Positions 7,264 through 9,150 of a DNA stretch of 9,150 bases are shown piece after piece. Each line of letters opens with the position of its first letter. Positions within the stretch are counted from its first letter, which is position 1. Position numbers and translations under genes: made by a program. Origin of the DNA: JBHIFB01 sp046760905. GTDB lineage: Bacteria > Gemmatimonadota > CAZMKB01. The stretch spans positions 1-9,150 of the forward strand of contig JBHIFB010000128.1 in the NCBI GenBank assembly GCA_046760905.1, given 5' to 3'. The notes beneath the pieces are model-generated. The model had not been told where the DNA came from. It saw nothing but the letters and a program-made list of their open reading frames with translations, and ran no database searches.

Positions 7264-9150
7264 GGCCCTGAGCATATCCAGCGTCTCTTTGCTCAGGGCT
7301 GTCTCCTCCGACCTTGACTTGAGTGAGGTCCAGATCCATACGCCCTCTTTCCCTTCTTCCCAAACCTCGGGGCGTGGCCCTGAGAGAAAGTCCCATCTTA
7401 GGGTCGGATCATCCATGGACACGAGGAGGCTTTTTTCATACCACCTTATCCTATCCGGCCCAATATAGATTCCAGCCTCTTCATCTGAAAAAGTACCACT
7501 TCTAAATCGCAACTCCACACTCCCGTTTTTCGGATAGAGGGCCACAGCCTGCCACCGGGTGAGCGGATCCGTCCTCACGCGAACCGCCTGCTCACTCCGG
7601 GATACAGCCTCTTGGGCCTCAAAGTTGAATGTCTTAAGCGATTCGAAGCCGCCTTGTGAAAGCGCCTCGATCTCGGTCTCCGGGACCCCCTCAAACCAGA
7701 TCACGATGCCTTCCGCGGAGGTTGCGATGTGCCTGAGTAGTTTCTCCTTATAGTGCAAAAGATCAACCTGGGGGGAGCCGGCCGCAAGCTCAGCCGTGTC
7801 GTTTTTGAGGTCATAGGCTGTGAAATGGCCCGAAGTGCCGTTGTAGATGAGCTTCACTTTTTCATCCTGGATGGACCTCCCTCCTATATCACCGCTGTAT
7901 TGGAACTCACTGATGCAGAGCCTGTCGGTTGTGACCTCTTCGACGCTTCCTTCGATCAGACCCACAAGGCTCTTTCCCCTGAGCTGGTGCCCCGCTTGTA
8001 CATCGACAAGCTCAAGTACCGTTGGCATAAGATCAAGCAGATCGATTTTCGTGTGAACCCTTCCAGGCCTGATCGATACACCCGGCCCCCAGATGATGAG
8101 CGGGACGCTGAGAAGCTCATTGAAGAGTGAATTCCCGTGCTCGCAGAGTCCATGTTCCCAGAAGCCTTCGCCGTGATCCGAAGTGAAGACGACGATTGTG
8201 TTCCGGTGAAGGCCCAACTTCATAAGTTCCTCAATCAAAAACCCAACGTAGTCATCGGTAAGAAGGACTTCGCCGTTATATAGGGAGGACAGAAGCTCCT
8301 TTTCCTCCTCGATCAGGGGAAGGGGGTGGTCTACTCGATCTTGCGTGAATTGGTCGGAGTAGGATGCAGGTGGCGCGTAAGGATAGTGGGGGTAGATCAG
8401 GTGAATGTATAGAAAAAATGGACCCCCCTCAAGCTCCTCCAGGATATGTGCCGTGATTTCTTCCATTTTACTCGCGTCTTCTTCGGTCGTTACACCCCAT
8501 GGACTCCGGTCGCTGTGCATCTTGAAGAACTTAATGATCTTATCGAATCCCTGTAGATACCCCGTGTCGTCGGAGATCCCGGGATGATCGGTGATAACCA
8601 CATTATAGTAATCTTGCCTGCGGAGAATCTCAGCGAGGGTTGTGACCTCCGAAGGGACGCTCTGTGCGATAGCCGTCTCATATTCCATCGGATTCCAGAG
8701 GTCGGAGGGATAGAGGGAGGTGTGGATAGTAAACACGGAGGGGTTAGTCCAGGGGGCGGTTGCTATCGTGTTCTCGAAGAGTACTCCCTCACTCGCCAAC
8801 TCATCTATGTTTGGTGTCTTATGGTGGTACCCGTAGCAGCCAAGCCTGTCTGATCTCAAGGTATCGACAACAAGGAGAATCACATTGGGCTTTCTCTGGA
8901 GCTGCTTGTAAGGCCGGTATCGGGGTTGGCTTATCACCGCGTAGTCGAAGGATGTGTCTTCAAACTCTTCCTCAGGTCCACCGCGCGTTATCACCTCCAC
9001 ACTCACCTGCATGTAAGCCCACCGGCTGAGGTTCAGGGAGATATCACGCCATAAGCGGTCTGCCGTATTCGATTTGGGATTCAGATAAACTTCAGAAATC
9101 TTCTCTCCGTTTCCTGCATGGGTTCTCACGTAGAAGTCGAACATCACCCC
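7246..9150 (-). CDS. Thr-type sulfatase-fold protein with flanking beta-rich regions (5' end outside the window)
   Basis: At least 633 residues are visible. The frame stays open to the right edge, and the first residues read as the middle of a beta-sandwich domain, so the true start is probably beyond 9150. Numbering here begins at the GTG at 9147. Residues 1-75 are a beta-rich accessory region. The sulfatase-fold domain covers about 88-460, with Asp-95 in VDTLR, Thr-134 in PWTNPSVFT, His-249 and His-254 in HLIYPH, Asp-324-His-325 in SDHGEG, and His-332 and His-337. As in its convergent neighbour, Thr replaces the formylglycine-forming Cys/Ser, so sulfatase activity is unlikely and a phosphatase- or phosphotransferase-type reaction is more plausible. 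A second beta-rich segment (about 470-610) precedes the terminal LRAMGYIR. No transmembrane helix lies in the visible part; a signal or anchor may lie upstream. Its codons look richer in GC than those of the two genes to its left. Confidence 0.85.
   Translation of the reverse strand, partial: GVMFDFYVRTHAGNGEKISEVYLNPKSNTADRLWRDISLNLSRWAYMQVSVEVITRGGPEEEFEDTSFDYAVISQPRYRPYKQLQRKPNVILLVVDTLRSDRLGCYGYHHKTPNIDELASEGVLFENTIATAPWTNPSVFTIHTSLYPSDLWNPMEYETAIAQSVPSEVTTLAEILRRQDYYNVVITDHPGISDDTGYLQGFDKIIKFFKMHSDRSPWGVTTEEDASKMEEITAHILEELEGGPFFLYIHLIYPHYPYAPPASYSDQFTQDRVDHPLPLIEEEKELLSSLYNGEVLLTDDYVGFLIEELMKLGLHRNTIVVFTSDHGEGFWEHGLCEHGNSLFNELLSVPLIIWGPGVSIRPGRVHTKIDLLDLMPTVLELVDVQAGHQLRGKSLVGLIEGSVEEVTTDRLCISEFQYSGDIGGRSIQDEKVKLIYNGTSGHFTAYDLKNDTAELAAGSPQVDLLHYKEKLLRHIATSAEGIVIWFEGVPETEIEALSQGGFESLKTFNFEAQEAVSRSEQAVRVRTDPLTRWQAVALYPKNGSVELRFRSGTFSDEEAGIYIGPDRIRWYEKSLLVSMDDPTLRWDFLSGPRPEVWEEGKEGVWIWTSLKSRSEETALSKETLDMLRAMGYIR

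Noticed and set aside
7753..8130. 125-codon plus-strand frame
   Set aside because: It is fully antisense to the catalytic domain of the minus-strand gene, whose motifs are clear.
1..9150. CRISPR arrays, tRNA or rRNA genes, transposase or integrase genes
   Set aside because: No regularly spaced repeats, no cloverleaf-like segment ending in CCA, and no mobile-element protein motifs were seen in any of the gaps or frames.

Overview
This 9.15-kb window is bacterial chromosomal DNA of medium GC with four long protein-coding genes. No RNA gene, CRISPR array, insertion sequence or integrase is visible. The sigma70-type promoter before the second gene, the GT-C glycosyltransferase and the Thr-type 'sulfatase' proteins suggest a bacterium with an elaborate surface glycan. 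A Gram-negative lineage (deltaproteobacterial or candidate-phylum type) is a guess, because no taxonomic marker is present.

Layout. Positions 1-294 hold a possible 18-codon end of an upstream gene and a leader with only weak promoter candidates. Positions 295-3516 (+) encode a large secreted protein with a glycoside-hydrolase-like barrel in the middle. A 232-nt gap follows, with a near-consensus promoter (3616-3644) and a GC-rich leader. Positions 3749-5281 (+) encode a polytopic GT39/ArnT-type (GT-C) glycosyltransferase. A 94-nt gap has a stem-loop and a weaker promoter. Positions 5376-7241 (+) encode a five-helix membrane protein with an extracytoplasmic sulfatase-fold (alkaline phosphatase superfamily) domain. 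Running toward it, 7246-9150 (-) encodes a second sulfatase-fold protein, cut by the right window edge, with extra beta-rich regions before and after the catalytic domain.

How they may fit together (inference). All four products are predicted to work at or outside the cytoplasmic membrane: one adds sugars from lipid-linked donors, two carry the alkaline-phosphatase fold, and one has a glycosidase-like fold. This suits a locus that builds or edits a surface or secreted glycan. Both sulfatase-fold proteins have Thr where true sulfatases have the formylglycine-forming Cys/Ser, and DT instead of DD at the metal site. They are therefore better described as Thr-nucleophile phosphotransferase- or hydrolase-like enzymes than as sulfatases.

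The most unusual DNA feature is an 11-bp perfect inverted repeat at the convergent gene ends. It is formed by the two genes' own codons for the shared C-terminal Met-Gly-Tyr-Ile, and both stop codons lie in its loop.
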